Assembly (NCBI RefSeq): GCF_030812295.1
Contig: NZ_JAUSSK010000002.1
Coordinates: 310,001 to 374,000 of the forward strand
Direction of reading: 5' to 3'
Length of the DNA: 64,000 bases
Source: Luteibacter jiangsuensis
GTDB lineage: Bacteria; Pseudomonadota; Gammaproteobacteria; Xanthomonadales; Rhodanobacteraceae
This document shows, piece after piece, positions 42,760-52,794 of the stretch. Every line of letters begins with the position of its first letter. Within the stretch, counting starts at the first letter, position 1. Below the pieces are notes generated by a model, which was not told where the DNA came from, made no database searches, and saw only the letters and a list, made by a program, of their open reading frames with translations. The position numbers and the translations under genes are program-made.

Positions 42760-45026
42760 GCCACGTCCTCCTTGCCCGTGAGGATACCGGCCACCTTCTT
42801 CAAGGCATCCGGCGACTCGGCCAGCTGGGTGCGCGACACAGGCAGCTCGCGCAGGCGAATGCCGGTCGCGGCGAAGATCGCATTGGCCAGGGCCGGCGCG
42901 GCGATCGCCGTGCCCACTTCACCGATGCCGCCCGGCGCCTCGTCGTTTTCCACCGAGTACACGTCGATCTGCGGCACCTCGTTGATACGGAGGTTGCGGT
43001 AATCGTGGAAGTTGCTCTGCTCGATGGCACCGTTCTTCAGGGTGATGCCGTTGTAGAGCGCCGCGCTCAATCCGAACAGCAGGCCGCCCTGCATCTGTGC
43101 CTGAACCGAACTCGGGTTGATGGTGATGCCGTTATCCACCGCCACCACCGCGCGGCGCAGCCGCACCTGGCCTTGCGGGGTCACTTCCGCTTCCACGATC
43201 GCGCAGACGTGGCTGCCGAAGGGCGAGCCCACCGCGATTCCGCGCCCGACGCGCGCGGGCAGGGGCTGTCCACCCCAGCCGATCTTCTCGGCGGCGAGGT
43301 TCAGGACGCCCAGGGCACGCGAGCCGGGCTTCATCAGCGACCGGCGGTATTCGAGCGGATCCTTCCCCGCGGTATGCGCCAACTCGTCGATGAAACTCTC
43401 GACGATGAAGAGGTTATGCGTGGGGCCGACGCCACGCCACCAACCCACGACCAGGCCGGGAGGCATCACGTGATAAGCCCACTCGACCAGTACGTTGTCC
43501 ATATCGTAGGGAAGATCGGCGGCGGATTCGATCGCGTCGCTGTCCATGCCGTCCTTGCCCATCGCGGCAGGCAACCAACGGCCCAGCACCGTGCCGCTGG
43601 TGATACGGTGTTGCCATGACGTGGGCTTGCCGTCGTCGCCGAGCGTGGCGGAAATGCGGTCGTAGTACAGCGGACGCACGCGATCGTGGCGAATATCTTC
43701 CTCGCGGCTCCAGATGACCTTCAGCGGGTAGGACACCTGCCTGGCGAAAGCGACCGCCTGCTCGACCTGGTCGGTTTCCAGGCGGCGGCCGAAGCCACCG
43801 CCGAGGTACTGGTTATGCAGCACGACGGCCTGCTCGGGAATACCGCAGATGCGCGCGGCTTCCTTCACCACGCGCGTGGGCACCTGGGTGCCGGTCCACA
43901 CTTCACAGCGGCCGGGGGTGACATGCACGGTGGCGTTCAACGGTTCCATCGGCGCATGGGCGAGCATGGGCGAGACGAAGGCCGCCTCCACACGCTTGCC
44001 GCCCGCGGGCGCTTCACCTTTCGGCTTGCGCCCGACCAGCGCCTTGCCGTTGCGTGAGGTCTCCTGCAACGCCGCAACGAGGGTCTGGGTATCGAGCTTC
44101 GCGTTGACGCCGGGTTTCCATTCGATGTCCAGGGCCTGCAAGCCCTGCTGCGCGGCCCAGTAGTGCTCGCCGACCACCGCCACCGCATCGTCGAGCTTGA
44201 TGACCTCGATGACGCCGGGGATGGTACGGGCCTTGCTGTCGTCCACGGCGCCGAGCGTACCGGCGAGTTCGGGGCTGGTCCTCACCGCCGCGAACTTCAT
44301 GCCCGGCACCTTCACGTCGATGCCGAACTGCGTGCCACCGTTGACCTTGTCCGGCGAGTCGATACGGCGCAAGGGCTTGCCGATCAGCGTGAAATCCTTG
44401 CGTTCCTTCAGCTTGACGCTGGCCGGCTGGGGCAAGCGTCCCGCTGCTTCGGCCACGGCGCCGAAACCCAGCGTGCGTCCGGAAGGAACATGGGTGACGA
44501 CACCGCGGGCAACCGAACAACTCTCCGGATCGACATGCCATTGCGCGGCCGCGGCCGCGACGAGCATCTCGCGCGCCACCGCGCCAGCCTCACGAAGGGC
44601 CTGCCACTGGCCGCGCGTGCTGGTGGAACCACCGGTGATCTGCCCGCCGCCGAGCAGCGGTTGGCCATAGAGCGCATCGCTGGGTGGGGAGTGCTCCACC
44701 TTGATCTGGTCCAGGCCTACGCCGAGTTCCTCGGCCAGCATCATCGCGATACCGGTATAGATCGACTGACCCATTTCCGCCGAGGGCATGACCAGGCGCA
44801 CGCCGCCGTCGGCATCGATGCGTATGAAGGCATTGGGAGCGAATGGCGGGTTGCCGTCGGCCGCCGCGGCGGCTTCGTCGCCAGGCTGACGACGCGGGTT
44901 CATCTGCGCCACGGCGGGCCCCATGCCCGCGCTCCACAGGAAGGCGACGGCGAGGCCGCCGCCAGCGAGGCGGAGCGCCTGGCGGCGCCCTTCATCGACG
45001 GTGCCGGTGTGATCGTGCGCGCTCAT
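42756..45026 (-). CDS. iorB: Molybdopterin-binding large subunit, isoquinoline 1-oxidoreductase beta type
   Basis: The 756-residue precursor has a twin-arginine leader ([28 protein letters not shown]). The xanthine-dehydrogenase-family molybdenum domain comes in the IorB subgroup with two such repeats. The catalytic glutamate lies in [24 protein letters not shown] near the end. It hydroxylates an aldehyde or N-heterocycle in the periplasm using molybdopterin cytosine dinucleotide. With the 2Fe-2S subunit and triheme cytochrome it forms a membrane-linked complex. The substrate is not defined; aldehydes are common for this class. Confidence 0.92.
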   Translation of the reverse strand: MSAHDHTGTVDEGRRQALRLAGGGLAVAFLWSAGMGPAVAQMNPRRQPGDEAAAAADGNPPFAPNAFIRIDADGGVRLVMPSAEMGQSIYTGIAMMLAEELGVGLDQIKVEHSPPSDALYGQPLLGGGQITGGSTSTRGQWQALREAGAVAREMLVAAAAAQWHVDPESCSVARGVVTHVPSGRTLGFGAVAEAAGRLPQPASVKLKERKDFTLIGKPLRRIDSPDKVNGGTQFGIDVKVPGMKFAAVRTSPELAGTLGAVDDSKARTIPGVIEVIKLDDAVAVVGEHYWAAQQGLQALDIEWKPGVNAKLDTQTLVAALQETSRNGKALVGRKPKGEAPAGGKRVEAAFVSPMLAHAPMEPLNATVHVTPGRCEVWTGTQVPTRVVKEAARICGIPEQAVVLHNQYLGGGFGRRLETDQVEQAVAFARQVSYPLKVIWSREEDIRHDRVRPLYYDRISATLGDDGKPTSWQHRITSGTVLGRWLPAAMGKDGMDSDAIESAADLPYDMDNVLVEWAYHVMPPGLVVGWWRGVGPTHNLFIVESFIDELAHTAGKDPLEYRRSLMKPGSRALGVLNLAAEKIGWGGQPLPARVGRGIAVGSPFGSHVCAIVEAEVTPQGQVRLRRAVVAVDNGITINPSSVQAQMQGGLLFGLSAALYNGITLKNGAIEQSNFHDYRNLRINEVPQIDVYSVENDEAPGGIGEVGTAIAAPALANAIFAATGIRLRELPVSRTQLAESPDALKKVAGILTGKEDVA

Positions 45027-45517
45027 GCCGCACCTCCATCGACGATCACCTGCAAGCCGTTGGGTTGGCCCGTCGCGGCCTGCTTGATCGCTTCGCGGAT
45101 GCGCACGTAGGTTCCACACCGGCAGATATTGCCCGACATGGCGGCGTCGATATCGCGATCGGTCGGGTTGGGCGTACGCGCCAGCAAGGCCGCCGCGGCC
45201 ATGATCTGGCCTGACTGGCAGTAACCGCACTGGACGACGTCGACGGCCAGCCACGCCTGCTGGACCTTGGTGCCTTCGGGCGTGGCACCGATACCTTCGA
45301 TGGTCGTGATCGCCCTGTCCCCCACGGCCGATACCGGCAACTGGCAGGAACGCACGGGCTGGCCGTCCAGGTGCACCGTGCAGGCGCCGCACTGCGCGAT
45401 GCCGCAACCGAACTTCGTGCCGGTCAGGCCGACCACGTCGCGCAGGACCCATAACAGGGGCATGTCCGGCGGCACGTCCGCCTGACGATCCTCACCATTG
45501 ACGCGCAACGTGACCAT
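45023..45517 (-). CDS. iorA: 2Fe-2S small subunit, isoquinoline 1-oxidoreductase alpha type
   Basis: The 164-residue protein has the plant-type 2Fe-2S motif [22 protein letters not shown] and the second all-helical 2Fe-2S motif CGYCQSGQ...NICRCGTY. It shuttles electrons from the molybdenum site to the cytochrome. There is no signal peptide, so it is probably exported with the Tat-targeted large subunit. It starts the three-gene operon and overlaps the large-subunit gene by 4 bp. Confidence 0.93.
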   Translation of the reverse strand: MVTLRVNGEDRQADVPPDMPLLWVLRDVVGLTGTKFGCGIAQCGACTVHLDGQPVRSCQLPVSAVGDRAITTIEGIGATPEGTKVQQAWLAVDVVQCGYCQSGQIMAAAALLARTPNPTDRDIDAAMSGNICRCGTYVRIREAIKQAATGQPNGLQVIVDGGAA

Positions 45518-45666
45518 GACGGCTCCTTGGGGCTAGGCGGAGCAAACGGCTCCGCTGGCGGGATGCATGACAACACGCAGCTTACGACGAAAACCCATCC
45601 GGGCGTTTTGCTGGAATCGGCGCATTTGAAGAAAACGGCCGCGCGGGGCGGATGCGGTGCCTCGGC

Positions 45667-45744
45667 GGGAGCCGGCCTTGTCGGCGATGGGTGCTTGCCT
45701 CGACCCCGCCCGCTGCCGCGGGATCACCGACAAGGTCGGCTCCC
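45667..45744. repeat. REP-like palindromic element (inverted copy)
   Basis: The unit GGGAGCCGGCCTTGTCGG (45667-45684) and CCGACAAGGTCGGCTCCC (45727-45744) forms an inverted repeat with one mismatch. The spacer, starting GATGGGTGCTTGCCTC, is the reverse complement of the spacer in the 32571-32652 element, so this is the same element in opposite orientation. It lies in the 246-bp gap between iorA and the GH43 gene. Confidence 0.8.
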
Positions 45745-45763
45745 ACCAGGGCGGGGCCACCCC

Positions 45764-46765
45764 TTATTGGCGCAACGGATTTGCCTCGACACCCTCGTTG
45801 GTGATCTTCACCGGCAGGATGCGTCCGTCCTTGTCGAAATACATGCGATCGATCGCCGTCTCGCGGTCGTTGGCCTTCGTATGCCCCAGCGGCCGCCGGT
45901 GGTAGACGATGTACCAGCTGTCGTCCTTCGGCACATGGAACACCGAATGGTGGCCGGCACCGGTGGCGATCTTCGGGTCTTGCTGGAGGATCTTGCCAAG
46001 CCGCTTGAACGGCCCCATCGGCGAGTCACCGATGGCATAGGCGACGGAATAATCCGGGCCACCCCAACCACCCTCCGACCACATGAAGTAATACTTGCCG
46101 CCACGCTTGAACATCATCGGCCCTTCCACATACTCCGGCGCGGGCGTGATCTCCTTGAACAACGTGCCGTCGGCCATCGGTTCCACGGCGGTGAAGTCGG
46201 CTTTCAGCTTCACGATGTTGGCGTGCTTCCAGCCGCCGTAAATCATGTACCAGGTGCCGTCGTCATCGCGGAACACGAATTGGTCGATCGGTTGCGCGCC
46301 GTTGTGGAACGCGCCGACGAGCGGCTTGCCGAGCAGGTCGTGGAACGGGCCGTCCGGCTTGTCCGCCACCGCCACACCGATGCCGCCGAGTTCGTGGTCG
46401 TTCTGGATGTCGTTGGCGGAAAAGAAGAAGTAATACTTGCCATCCTTCTCGACCACCGATGGTGCCCACAGCGCCTTCCTCGCCCAAGGAATGTCCTTGA
46501 TGTCGAGCACGTGGGTGTGTTTCGTCCAGTGCACCAGGTCCGGCGACGAGAATGCGTCGAAACCGGTCTGGGCGGCGTACTCGCGCGAGGTCGTTGGATA
46601 GATCCAGTAGCTATCGCCGAAGATGGCAGCCTCGGGATCGGCGTACCAACCGGGGAAGACGGGATTGCCCGCATGTCCCGGAGGTGGCGCGGCGACCGCG
46701 GCGGTCGACATCGATACAGCCAGCAGCACGCACTGCCAAACCTTCCGAACTTCCATCCCGATCAT
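45764..46765 (-). CDS. Secreted glycoside hydrolase family 43-like protein
   Basis: The 333-residue precursor has a signal peptide (VWQCVLLAVSMSTAAVAA) and a five-bladed propeller of the GH43 arabinofuranosidase/xylosidase type. The general base Asp is in NPVFPGWYADPEAAIFGDSYWIYPTTS, the pKa-modulating Asp probably in QPIDQFVFRDDDG, and the acid Glu in EYVEGPMMFKRGGKYYFMWSEGGW. It would trim arabinose- or xylose-containing plant polysaccharides. I use the ATG at 46765; another at 46756 is equally possible. Confidence 0.88.
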   Translation of the reverse strand: MIGMEVRKVWQCVLLAVSMSTAAVAAPPPGHAGNPVFPGWYADPEAAIFGDSYWIYPTTSREYAAQTGFDAFSSPDLVHWTKHTHVLDIKDIPWARKALWAPSVVEKDGKYYFFFSANDIQNDHELGGIGVAVADKPDGPFHDLLGKPLVGAFHNGAQPIDQFVFRDDDGTWYMIYGGWKHANIVKLKADFTAVEPMADGTLFKEITPAPEYVEGPMMFKRGGKYYFMWSEGGWGGPDYSVAYAIGDSPMGPFKRLGKILQQDPKIATGAGHHSVFHVPKDDSWYIVYHRRPLGHTKANDRETAIDRMYFDKDGRILPVKITNEGVEANPLRQ

Positions 46766-46826
46766 CCCGTCGTTCGTGTGGAATCTCCGATCGTAACGGG
46801 TTTGGACGGCTGAATGCGAATGGCGG

Positions 46827-48926
46827 TCAGAATTTATAACGTGCGGTGCCGACGATGCTGCGGCGTGGGCCGTAGAAGCAGTCGCCGCGAGCCAGGCACG
46901 TGGCGTTGTAGACCTGATCGGTGACGTTGGCGGCGTTGACCGAGAAACGCCACGGGCCTTGCGTGTAGGCCACCATGGCATCGAATAGCGTCTTCTCGGG
47001 GACCTTCAGCCTTCCCGTCTCGTCGTAGTTCGTTCCGATATAGCGCGCGCCGACACCGATGCTGAAGCCGTCACTATCCACGTCGTTGACATGGTACACG
47101 CCCCACACCGAAGCCTGGTTCTTCGGCAGGCCGGCGACGATCGTGCCGTCGTCGGGACGCGCCTTGGTCCAGGTGTAGGTGCCGATCAGGTCGACATGCC
47201 GACCGATGCGCGTGGAGGCCTCGAGTTCCACGCCCCGGGTCTTCGCCCTGCCCGCCTGGACCTGATTGAGAGGATTGGCCGGATCGGGCGCGAGGCGGTT
47301 TTCCTCGCGCAGATCGTAGTATGTCGCCGTGACCAGGGTGGACGAGCCGACCGGTTGGTACTTCACGCCCGCCTCGTACTGCTTGCCGCGCAAGGGCTCG
47401 TAGGGGCGGTTGTAGAAGTCGAGGCTGTCCAGTGGCTGGAACGACTCGGTATAGCTCACGTATGGCACCAGCCCGTTGTCGAAGCGGTACATGACGCCGA
47501 AGCGCGACGTCGTGGCGTTATCGACCGAACGGCTGTCGCCGGTGGTCAGGGTCGCGCGGTCGTGGCGCAGGCCGAGCGTGGCGATCCAGTGCTCGCCCCA
47601 GTTGACCTGGTCCTGCACATAGACGCCGGTCTGGCGTGTGCGGGTCGAAGCCACCGGGAAGATGTCCGGCGCGACGAAGCCGTTGCCGTAGACGGGCGCG
47701 TAGAGGTCGAAGGGAACGCCATCGAAACCATTGCCCTTGCGACTGTCTGTATGCGAGTAGCCGACGTCCAGTCCGACCAGGACACGGTGGTGCATCGACG
47801 CGAGGTCGAAATCCGCCTCGGCATGCGTGTCGGTGACGAACCGCTTGTGCCGATCGATACTGACATAACTGTAACGCGCGACCGTGCGCTGGGCGTCGTC
47901 GAGGAACGGGTACGACGGATTCGAATACACGTCTGGATAGAGGCTGCGGTAATCGACGTTGTCGTGCGAATAGCGCATGTTCTGCACGAACTTCCAGGTG
48001 TCGTTGAAACGGTGTTCGAACAGTGACGTGAACGACCGCTGCTGCGTGTCGTATCGATCGAAGCCGGGTTCGCTGACGAAGCGTCGTGTATCGATTCGAC
48101 CATTCGGGTTGGGCAGCAAGGTGCCCGCATGCGGCAGGAAGTTCAGCGAGGTGCCATTGTGATCGAACTGCAGGTTGGCCAGCAGCGTCCAGCGGGTATC
48201 CGCGTCGGGCATCCAGGTGATCGAGGGCGAGATCGCGCGGCGGTCGTCCGGCACGTGGTCGATCTGCGAGTCCGCGTCGCGATAGACACCGATCAAGCGG
48301 TATGCCCAATGGCCTGCGGCATCGAGGGGGCCGGTGAAATCGAATGCCACCTGCTTGCGCGCGTTGTTGCCCAACTGCGCTTCCACTTCATGGGATGCCG
48401 TGAATTGGGGCAGCTTGGACGAGAGCGCGATCAGGCCGCCCGTGGTTCCCTGCCCATATAGCACCGACGACGGGCCGCGAACGATCTCGAGGCGATCGAG
48501 GAAGTACGGCTCGGTGCGCGCGTAGGAGTAGCCGAAGTACTGGCGCAGCCCGTCCAGGTACTGGGTGAACGATGTACCACGCAGGAAGGCGTCATCACCG
48601 CGGCTATCCACGCCATAGGCGTCCGCGCGGACGCCAGCCGAGTAACGCAGGGCATCCTGCACGGTCAGCACGCCCTGGTCGATCATCTGCGTGTTGGAGA
48701 TCACCGAGATCGCCTGCGGCGTCTCGATGAGGGGCGTGTCGGTCTTGGTCGCGGCGGAGGCGTCGGTGCGGGCGTAGCCCTCGTCCAATCGCTGCCCGCG
48801 GACGTCGACAGGGGCTAGCTGCACGGCCTTGTCCCCCGACACGGATTCCGCATCCTGGGCATGCGCGGCGAACGACATCAGCACCCCGGCAAGCAGCGGA
48901 GACAAGGTTTTTCTGCGTAGGATCAT
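46827..48926 (-). CDS. TonB-dependent siderophore receptor
   Basis: This 699-residue outer-membrane receptor has a signal peptide (MILRRKTLSPLLAGVLMSFAAHA) and a plug domain (KTDTPLIETPQAISVISNTQMIDQGVLTVQDALRYSAGV, then RGTSFTQYLDGLRQ and LDRLEIVRGPSSVLYGQGTTGGLIALSSKLP). A 22-strand barrel follows, ending ...RRSIVGTARYKF with the terminal aromatic. The plug pattern is that of FhuA/FpvA-type ferric-siderophore receptors. AGGGAAAG precedes the ATG at 48926, and Fur-box-like repeats lie 58 and 111 bp upstream. Confidence 0.93.
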   Translation of the reverse strand: MILRRKTLSPLLAGVLMSFAAHAQDAESVSGDKAVQLAPVDVRGQRLDEGYARTDASAATKTDTPLIETPQAISVISNTQMIDQGVLTVQDALRYSAGVRADAYGVDSRGDDAFLRGTSFTQYLDGLRQYFGYSYARTEPYFLDRLEIVRGPSSVLYGQGTTGGLIALSSKLPQFTASHEVEAQLGNNARKQVAFDFTGPLDAAGHWAYRLIGVYRDADSQIDHVPDDRRAISPSITWMPDADTRWTLLANLQFDHNGTSLNFLPHAGTLLPNPNGRIDTRRFVSEPGFDRYDTQQRSFTSLFEHRFNDTWKFVQNMRYSHDNVDYRSLYPDVYSNPSYPFLDDAQRTVARYSYVSIDRHKRFVTDTHAEADFDLASMHHRVLVGLDVGYSHTDSRKGNGFDGVPFDLYAPVYGNGFVAPDIFPVASTRTRQTGVYVQDQVNWGEHWIATLGLRHDRATLTTGDSRSVDNATTSRFGVMYRFDNGLVPYVSYTESFQPLDSLDFYNRPYEPLRGKQYEAGVKYQPVGSSTLVTATYYDLREENRLAPDPANPLNQVQAGRAKTRGVELEASTRIGRHVDLIGTYTWTKARPDDGTIVAGLPKNQASVWGVYHVNDVDSDGFSIGVGARYIGTNYDETGRLKVPEKTLFDAMVAYTQGPWRFSVNAANVTDQVYNATCLARGDCFYGPRRSIVGTARYKF

Positions 48927-48983
48927 GGACTTTCCCTGGTCTGGCGCATGAAGGCATCGCCGTTCACACCCCGTCATTATTGC

Positions 48984-49051
48984 GAATGAATCTCATTCCA
49001 ATGATGACTTAAAAGTCCATGACCGTGCAATATTGCGAGTGAATCTTATTT
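48984..49051. promoter_or_regulatory. Two Fur-box-like sites upstream of the siderophore receptor
   Basis: GAATGAATCTCATTC at 48984-48998 (perfect 6-3-6 arms) and GAGTGAATCTTATTT at 49037-49051 are direct copies of one motif, both preceded by ATTGC. On the receptor strand the first reads GAATGAGATTCATTC and matches 12 of 16 bases of the inner Fur consensus; the second matches fewer. The second overlaps the 3' end of the next gene. Iron-responsive repression of the receptor is the natural reading. Confidence 0.65.
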
Positions 49052-51331
49052 ACTTACGTGGGCCGAGGGCGCTGCCGGGCCCATGGGAAGGTCAAGATAA
49101 CTGCTGCCCATCCACTCGATCCGCAGCGGCTCACCCGCGTCGGCGACGCTTTCGATACCGACCTCCTTGCCGCTTCCCATGTTGATCGACGCGCCGGGTT
49201 CCTTGACCACGGACACCACCGCGACCAATCGGCTGCCGGGTTCGAACAAGCGGCTGGTGGTACGCCCATTGGTGAACGCGAGCGTCGCGCGTTTGTCCGG
49301 GACCAGAAGGTGCCGCCGCGAGCGGTCCATCATGTAACTGGCGCGTGCCAGGTACCATGACAACTGGAAGTACTCGCCGCTAGCCTTCTTCTCGTACAGC
49401 GTGATGCGCAGGTCGAAGTCGCGCTTGTTCGTCACCACGTCGAGCTTGCCCGAAAACAAGCCGCTCAACTCGGTACCGGCGGACAACGGTTCGCTGGTGA
49501 AGACGAGAGCATTGCGATCATCCAGCGCGGCCGACGGCGCATCCGTCGCGGGAAGGTCGTCCCGCTTGCCGAGGTCCACGGCAAGGAGCGAAGCGCGCGT
49601 GGAAGGACGGTCGCGGAGCCTGGCCGCTCCATCCTCCGTGACGAGAAAGAGCCGCCGCCTTCCCGGCGCCATCCTGTCGACGCCGGACGCGTGTTTCCAC
49701 GCGTTCGCACCCATCACTTCGTAGTTGATCCGGTCCTTCAGCAGGGCCGGCTTCGCCCCACCGCGGAAAACATAGTCGAACCACTGGTAGCGAAGCACGC
49801 GACTGATGTCGATCTTCGCCACCGGGTCGATGGCATAGCCGTCGACCACCGGCCGTGCCTTGCGTTGCGCGCCCACGTGGTCCCAGGGACCGATCAGCAG
49901 GTAATGTTCCGCCCGCGGGTTGTACCGCTGGTGTTCGCGCACGTAATGCAGGGCGCCTATCTGCCCGCCGTCGAAGTAGCCCGTGGTGGTGAGCACGGGA
50001 ATATCGATGGCGGCGAATTCGCGGCCTTGCGGGATCATCTCCCGCCAGTACGCGTCATAGGAGGGATGGTCCAGCCAGCGCTGGAAGACGGGATTCGGCT
50101 TGCCTTCCAGTTCATCGAGCGCGCGGTAGCTCTTGCCGCTTTCGTACCAGCGCCGGTAGAGGTCGTTCCAGTGCGCATGGTCGCCGTAGTGCTTCTCGTC
50201 CAGGCCTTTGCCTTCGGCCACGTACGGTGCCCATGGGTAGACGAAGGTCAACGACACGTTGCCTTCCATCGGCACATCGATACCCGGCGCCACCGTGACC
50301 GATGGCATCAGCGCGCGCAGCGCCTTCGGCCGGTGTTTCGCGGCGGCCCATTGGGTGAAGCCGTTGTAGCTTCCTCCATACATGCCGACGCGGCCGTCGC
50401 TCCATGGCTGCTTCGCGATCCATTCGATCGCGGCGTCGGCGTCCACGCCATCGTGTTCGTACGGAACGGCCGGCCCCGGCGACAGTCCCTTGCCACGCGA
50501 ATAGCCCACCACGGCCGCATAGCCATGCGCGGCGGTGAGGCGCAGTTCGGTCGAGGACCACCACGGATTGGCGTAGATGGTGAAGCCGAGCAAGGTGGGC
50601 AGCGGCGCGGCGCGGTGCCTGGGCAGCATGACGAGCACGGTGACCGATGCGCCGTCGGGGGTCGGCACAAGCATGGGTTCCCGCACGTCGTAGCGGCGGC
50701 GGTCGTCCTCGTCGATCAGCTTCTCGGTAAACGGGCGGAACGCCGTATAGGCTTCGGCGACCTGGTACGCCCTGACCAGGGCTACCGCGTCGTCTACCGC
50801 GACTTCACTTCCCTTCCGCTGCGCGAGCAGCTCCAGGTAATCCGCGTGCAGTTGCGCGGGTTGCGGGCCGTATGGCTCCACATCCGAGCCGAAGCTGGCG
50901 ATGACCTGGGAAGCCATCACGTCGTCGAGCGTGGCGAACACTTCGCGGAACGCGCGTGCATACGCTTCGCCGAACGGTAGGCTTCCTCCGGCCTCGAGTT
51001 GACGCGCACGCGCATAGACCTGCCAACGGAGGGTACCTACCGCATCGAGTGGCTGGGCGCCCGCCTTGCGCAGGACGACGAGTTCACCGAGGCTCCGCGC
51101 GGCATCGTCGTAACGGCGCGCGACCAGTTGCAAGGCCGCCAGGTTGTCGAGATACGTCGCGCGATCCGGCTCCGTGTAGGCGCCGATCGCCTCGGCCGCC
51201 AGATCGCGTATCCCGGCGTCGCCCTTCGAGCCGCCTTTCCACGGCAACATCGCCGTTCCCGCCAGCGCCGGGGCCACGGCGAGCACGAGGGCAAGGGCGG
51301 CGATCCAGCAGCGTACGGTGTGCTTCGGCAT
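49046..51331 (-). CDS. Secreted CocE/NonD-family (X-Pro dipeptidyl peptidase-like) hydrolase
   Basis: The 761-residue precursor has a signal peptide (RCWIAALALVLAVAPALAG). A helical N-terminal region of about 200 residues is unlike the usual CocE start. The alpha/beta-hydrolase domain follows, with the nucleophile in GRVGMYGGSYNGFTQWAAA, and then a jelly-roll domain. Likely Asp and His of the triad lie in TTTGYFDGGQIGALHYV and IGPWDHVGAQ. Family members cleave esters, amides or X-Pro dipeptides. The start at 51331 is chosen for the signal peptide. Confidence 0.85.
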   Translation of the reverse strand: MPKHTVRCWIAALALVLAVAPALAGTAMLPWKGGSKGDAGIRDLAAEAIGAYTEPDRATYLDNLAALQLVARRYDDAARSLGELVVLRKAGAQPLDAVGTLRWQVYARARQLEAGGSLPFGEAYARAFREVFATLDDVMASQVIASFGSDVEPYGPQPAQLHADYLELLAQRKGSEVAVDDAVALVRAYQVAEAYTAFRPFTEKLIDEDDRRRYDVREPMLVPTPDGASVTVLVMLPRHRAAPLPTLLGFTIYANPWWSSTELRLTAAHGYAAVVGYSRGKGLSPGPAVPYEHDGVDADAAIEWIAKQPWSDGRVGMYGGSYNGFTQWAAAKHRPKALRALMPSVTVAPGIDVPMEGNVSLTFVYPWAPYVAEGKGLDEKHYGDHAHWNDLYRRWYESGKSYRALDELEGKPNPVFQRWLDHPSYDAYWREMIPQGREFAAIDIPVLTTTGYFDGGQIGALHYVREHQRYNPRAEHYLLIGPWDHVGAQRKARPVVDGYAIDPVAKIDISRVLRYQWFDYVFRGGAKPALLKDRINYEVMGANAWKHASGVDRMAPGRRRLFLVTEDGAARLRDRPSTRASLLAVDLGKRDDLPATDAPSAALDDRNALVFTSEPLSAGTELSGLFSGKLDVVTNKRDFDLRITLYEKKASGEYFQLSWYLARASYMMDRSRRHLLVPDKRATLAFTNGRTTSRLFEPGSRLVAVVSVVKEPGASINMGSGKEVGIESVADAGEPLRIEWMGSSYLDLPMGPAAPSAHVSK

Positions 51332-51436
51332 GATCGGACATCCATGAGGTTGCCGCGAGGTTGCCCACATCCACCTGCGCCGGACAGTGCCGTCGGGCAT
51401 GTCTTGCCGGTGCGCTTGGGTAGCACACGGCAACAG

Positions 51437-52141
51437 TCAGGCTATCAGAAGGTCTTCGAAGAAGGCGCCGATGGGCAGGGTGGGATGGGCGATCTGTATC
51501 TCGAGAATCCACAGGCCCGGCGCGGGCGTGGCATCGAACTGGCCAAGCGAACCCGCCTTGTGTACCGCATGGGGATAGTCGCCTACGCGATGGCCCTTGG
51601 TCTCGTGATGGAGGCGCCAGCCCATGGCCGCGGCCTCGTCTTCCGCATACGCATACAACGCCGTGCCGGTGACGCCTTGGCGCCACCTCGCCGCCGTCCG
51701 GGCGAAGAGCTCGCGGGCCGCATCAGCGCAGGTGCGCATATCGGCATCGTCGCCGACGACGAAGGTGTCGCCCACGTCGCCTTCGTGCCCATCGAAGACA
51801 GGGCCGAGGTCGATGAAAAAGATGTCGTTGTCCCGGAGCACCGTATCCGGCACGGAAGGCTGCCGGAAGGTCCTCAACGTGTTCGCGCCGAAGCGGACGA
51901 TGCTGGGATGCCAGATGCGCTGCATGCCGGCGGCATCGAGACGCTCCCTTGCCAGCGTGGCGGCATCGGCTTCGTTCATGCCGGGGACGATGCGCGCGGC
52001 AATGTCGCGCAGAGCCGTCCAGGAGCGTTCGCGGGCGGCGAACATACGCTCGCGTGAGAAGGTGGCGCCGACGTTTTCGGCGGAGGAAGTCGCCATGAGC
52101 ACGGCCAGGTTGGGCTGGTCGTCATTATCGGTGCTTTGCAT
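51437..52141 (-). CDS. M24-family metallopeptidase-like protein (Xaa-Pro peptidase fold)
   Basis: The 234-residue pita-bread-fold protein has metal-ligand-like residues in FFIDLGPVFDGHEGDVGDTFVVG (two Asp), HHETKGHRVGDYPHAVH (His), ILEIQIA (Glu) and FFEDLLIA (Glu). It lacks the N-terminal creatinase domain of full-length aminopeptidase P. It may cleave X-Pro bonds or act on a small molecule. The ATG at 52141 overlaps the TetR stop by 17 bp, so it is the last gene of the efflux operon. A resistance-linked role is possible but unproven. Confidence 0.78.
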   Translation of the reverse strand: MQSTDNDDQPNLAVLMATSSAENVGATFSRERMFAARERSWTALRDIAARIVPGMNEADAATLARERLDAAGMQRIWHPSIVRFGANTLRTFRQPSVPDTVLRDNDIFFIDLGPVFDGHEGDVGDTFVVGDDADMRTCADAARELFARTAARWRQGVTGTALYAYAEDEAAAMGWRLHHETKGHRVGDYPHAVHKAGSLGQFDATPAPGLWILEIQIAHPTLPIGAFFEDLLIA

Positions 52142-52766
52142 CCGTTTGGGTACGGCGGATGGCCCTTGTGAGAGCCGCTTCGGCGGCGACAGGTGCTACG
52201 TCCGCCAAAGCCAACGCCGCGTGCATACCGCCGTCGAGGACACGGGCGGATAGGTTCTCGTCGTTGGTAGCGCGGGCGACTTGCATCGTCCCCGCCATGA
52301 GGCCGTAGAGGGCGGTTGCCCGAGACAGTGCCTCGTCGTGCGGCAGACCCGGCCACTGCGTAGCCATCAGTTCGATGAATTCGGTTACGCCGTCCGTATA
52401 GGCAGTGCGCACGATATCGGAGTGTCTTGCCACTTCGGCGGAAAGGATGGCGACGGGGCAACCCGTGCCGGGATGATCGCGATGGCGCGGGGAGAAATAG
52501 CTGCGGATCATGCCCGCCAGGCCTTCGTCCGAACCGATCCAGTGACGCAGCCTGCCCAGGCGCTCGTTCATCGCCGCCGTGATGGCTTCGCGCGCCAGGT
52601 CTTCCTTCGAATCGAAATGGTTGTAGAACGCGCCGTTGGTGAGGCCGGCGGCGGACAGCAGGGATTTCATTCCCTCGGCTTCGATACCGTGTTCGCGGAA
52701 TCGTCGTGACGCGGTGTCGACGATGCGCTGGCGCGTTCGCTCCTTGTGGCCTTTTTCGTAACGCAT
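52125..52766 (-). CDS. TetR-family regulator in the EmrAB-type operon
   Basis: The 213-residue regulator starts MRYEKGHKERTRQRIVDTASRRFREHGIEAEGMKSLLSAAGLTNGAFYNHFDSKEDLAREA, a TetR helix-turn-helix closely matching the TetR gene at 40773-41357. The ligand domain is unassigned. It lies 28 bp after the MFS gene on the same strand, unlike most efflux repressors which diverge from the pump, and would be cotranscribed with its likely target. Confidence 0.9.
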   Translation of the reverse strand: MRYEKGHKERTRQRIVDTASRRFREHGIEAEGMKSLLSAAGLTNGAFYNHFDSKEDLAREAITAAMNERLGRLRHWIGSDEGLAGMIRSYFSPRHRDHPGTGCPVAILSAEVARHSDIVRTAYTDGVTEFIELMATQWPGLPHDEALSRATALYGLMAGTMQVARATNDENLSARVLDGGMHAALALADVAPVAAEAALTRAIRRTQTDAKHR

Positions 52767-52794
52767 GGGTCAGTGCCCTGCTGCGGAGGAAGGA

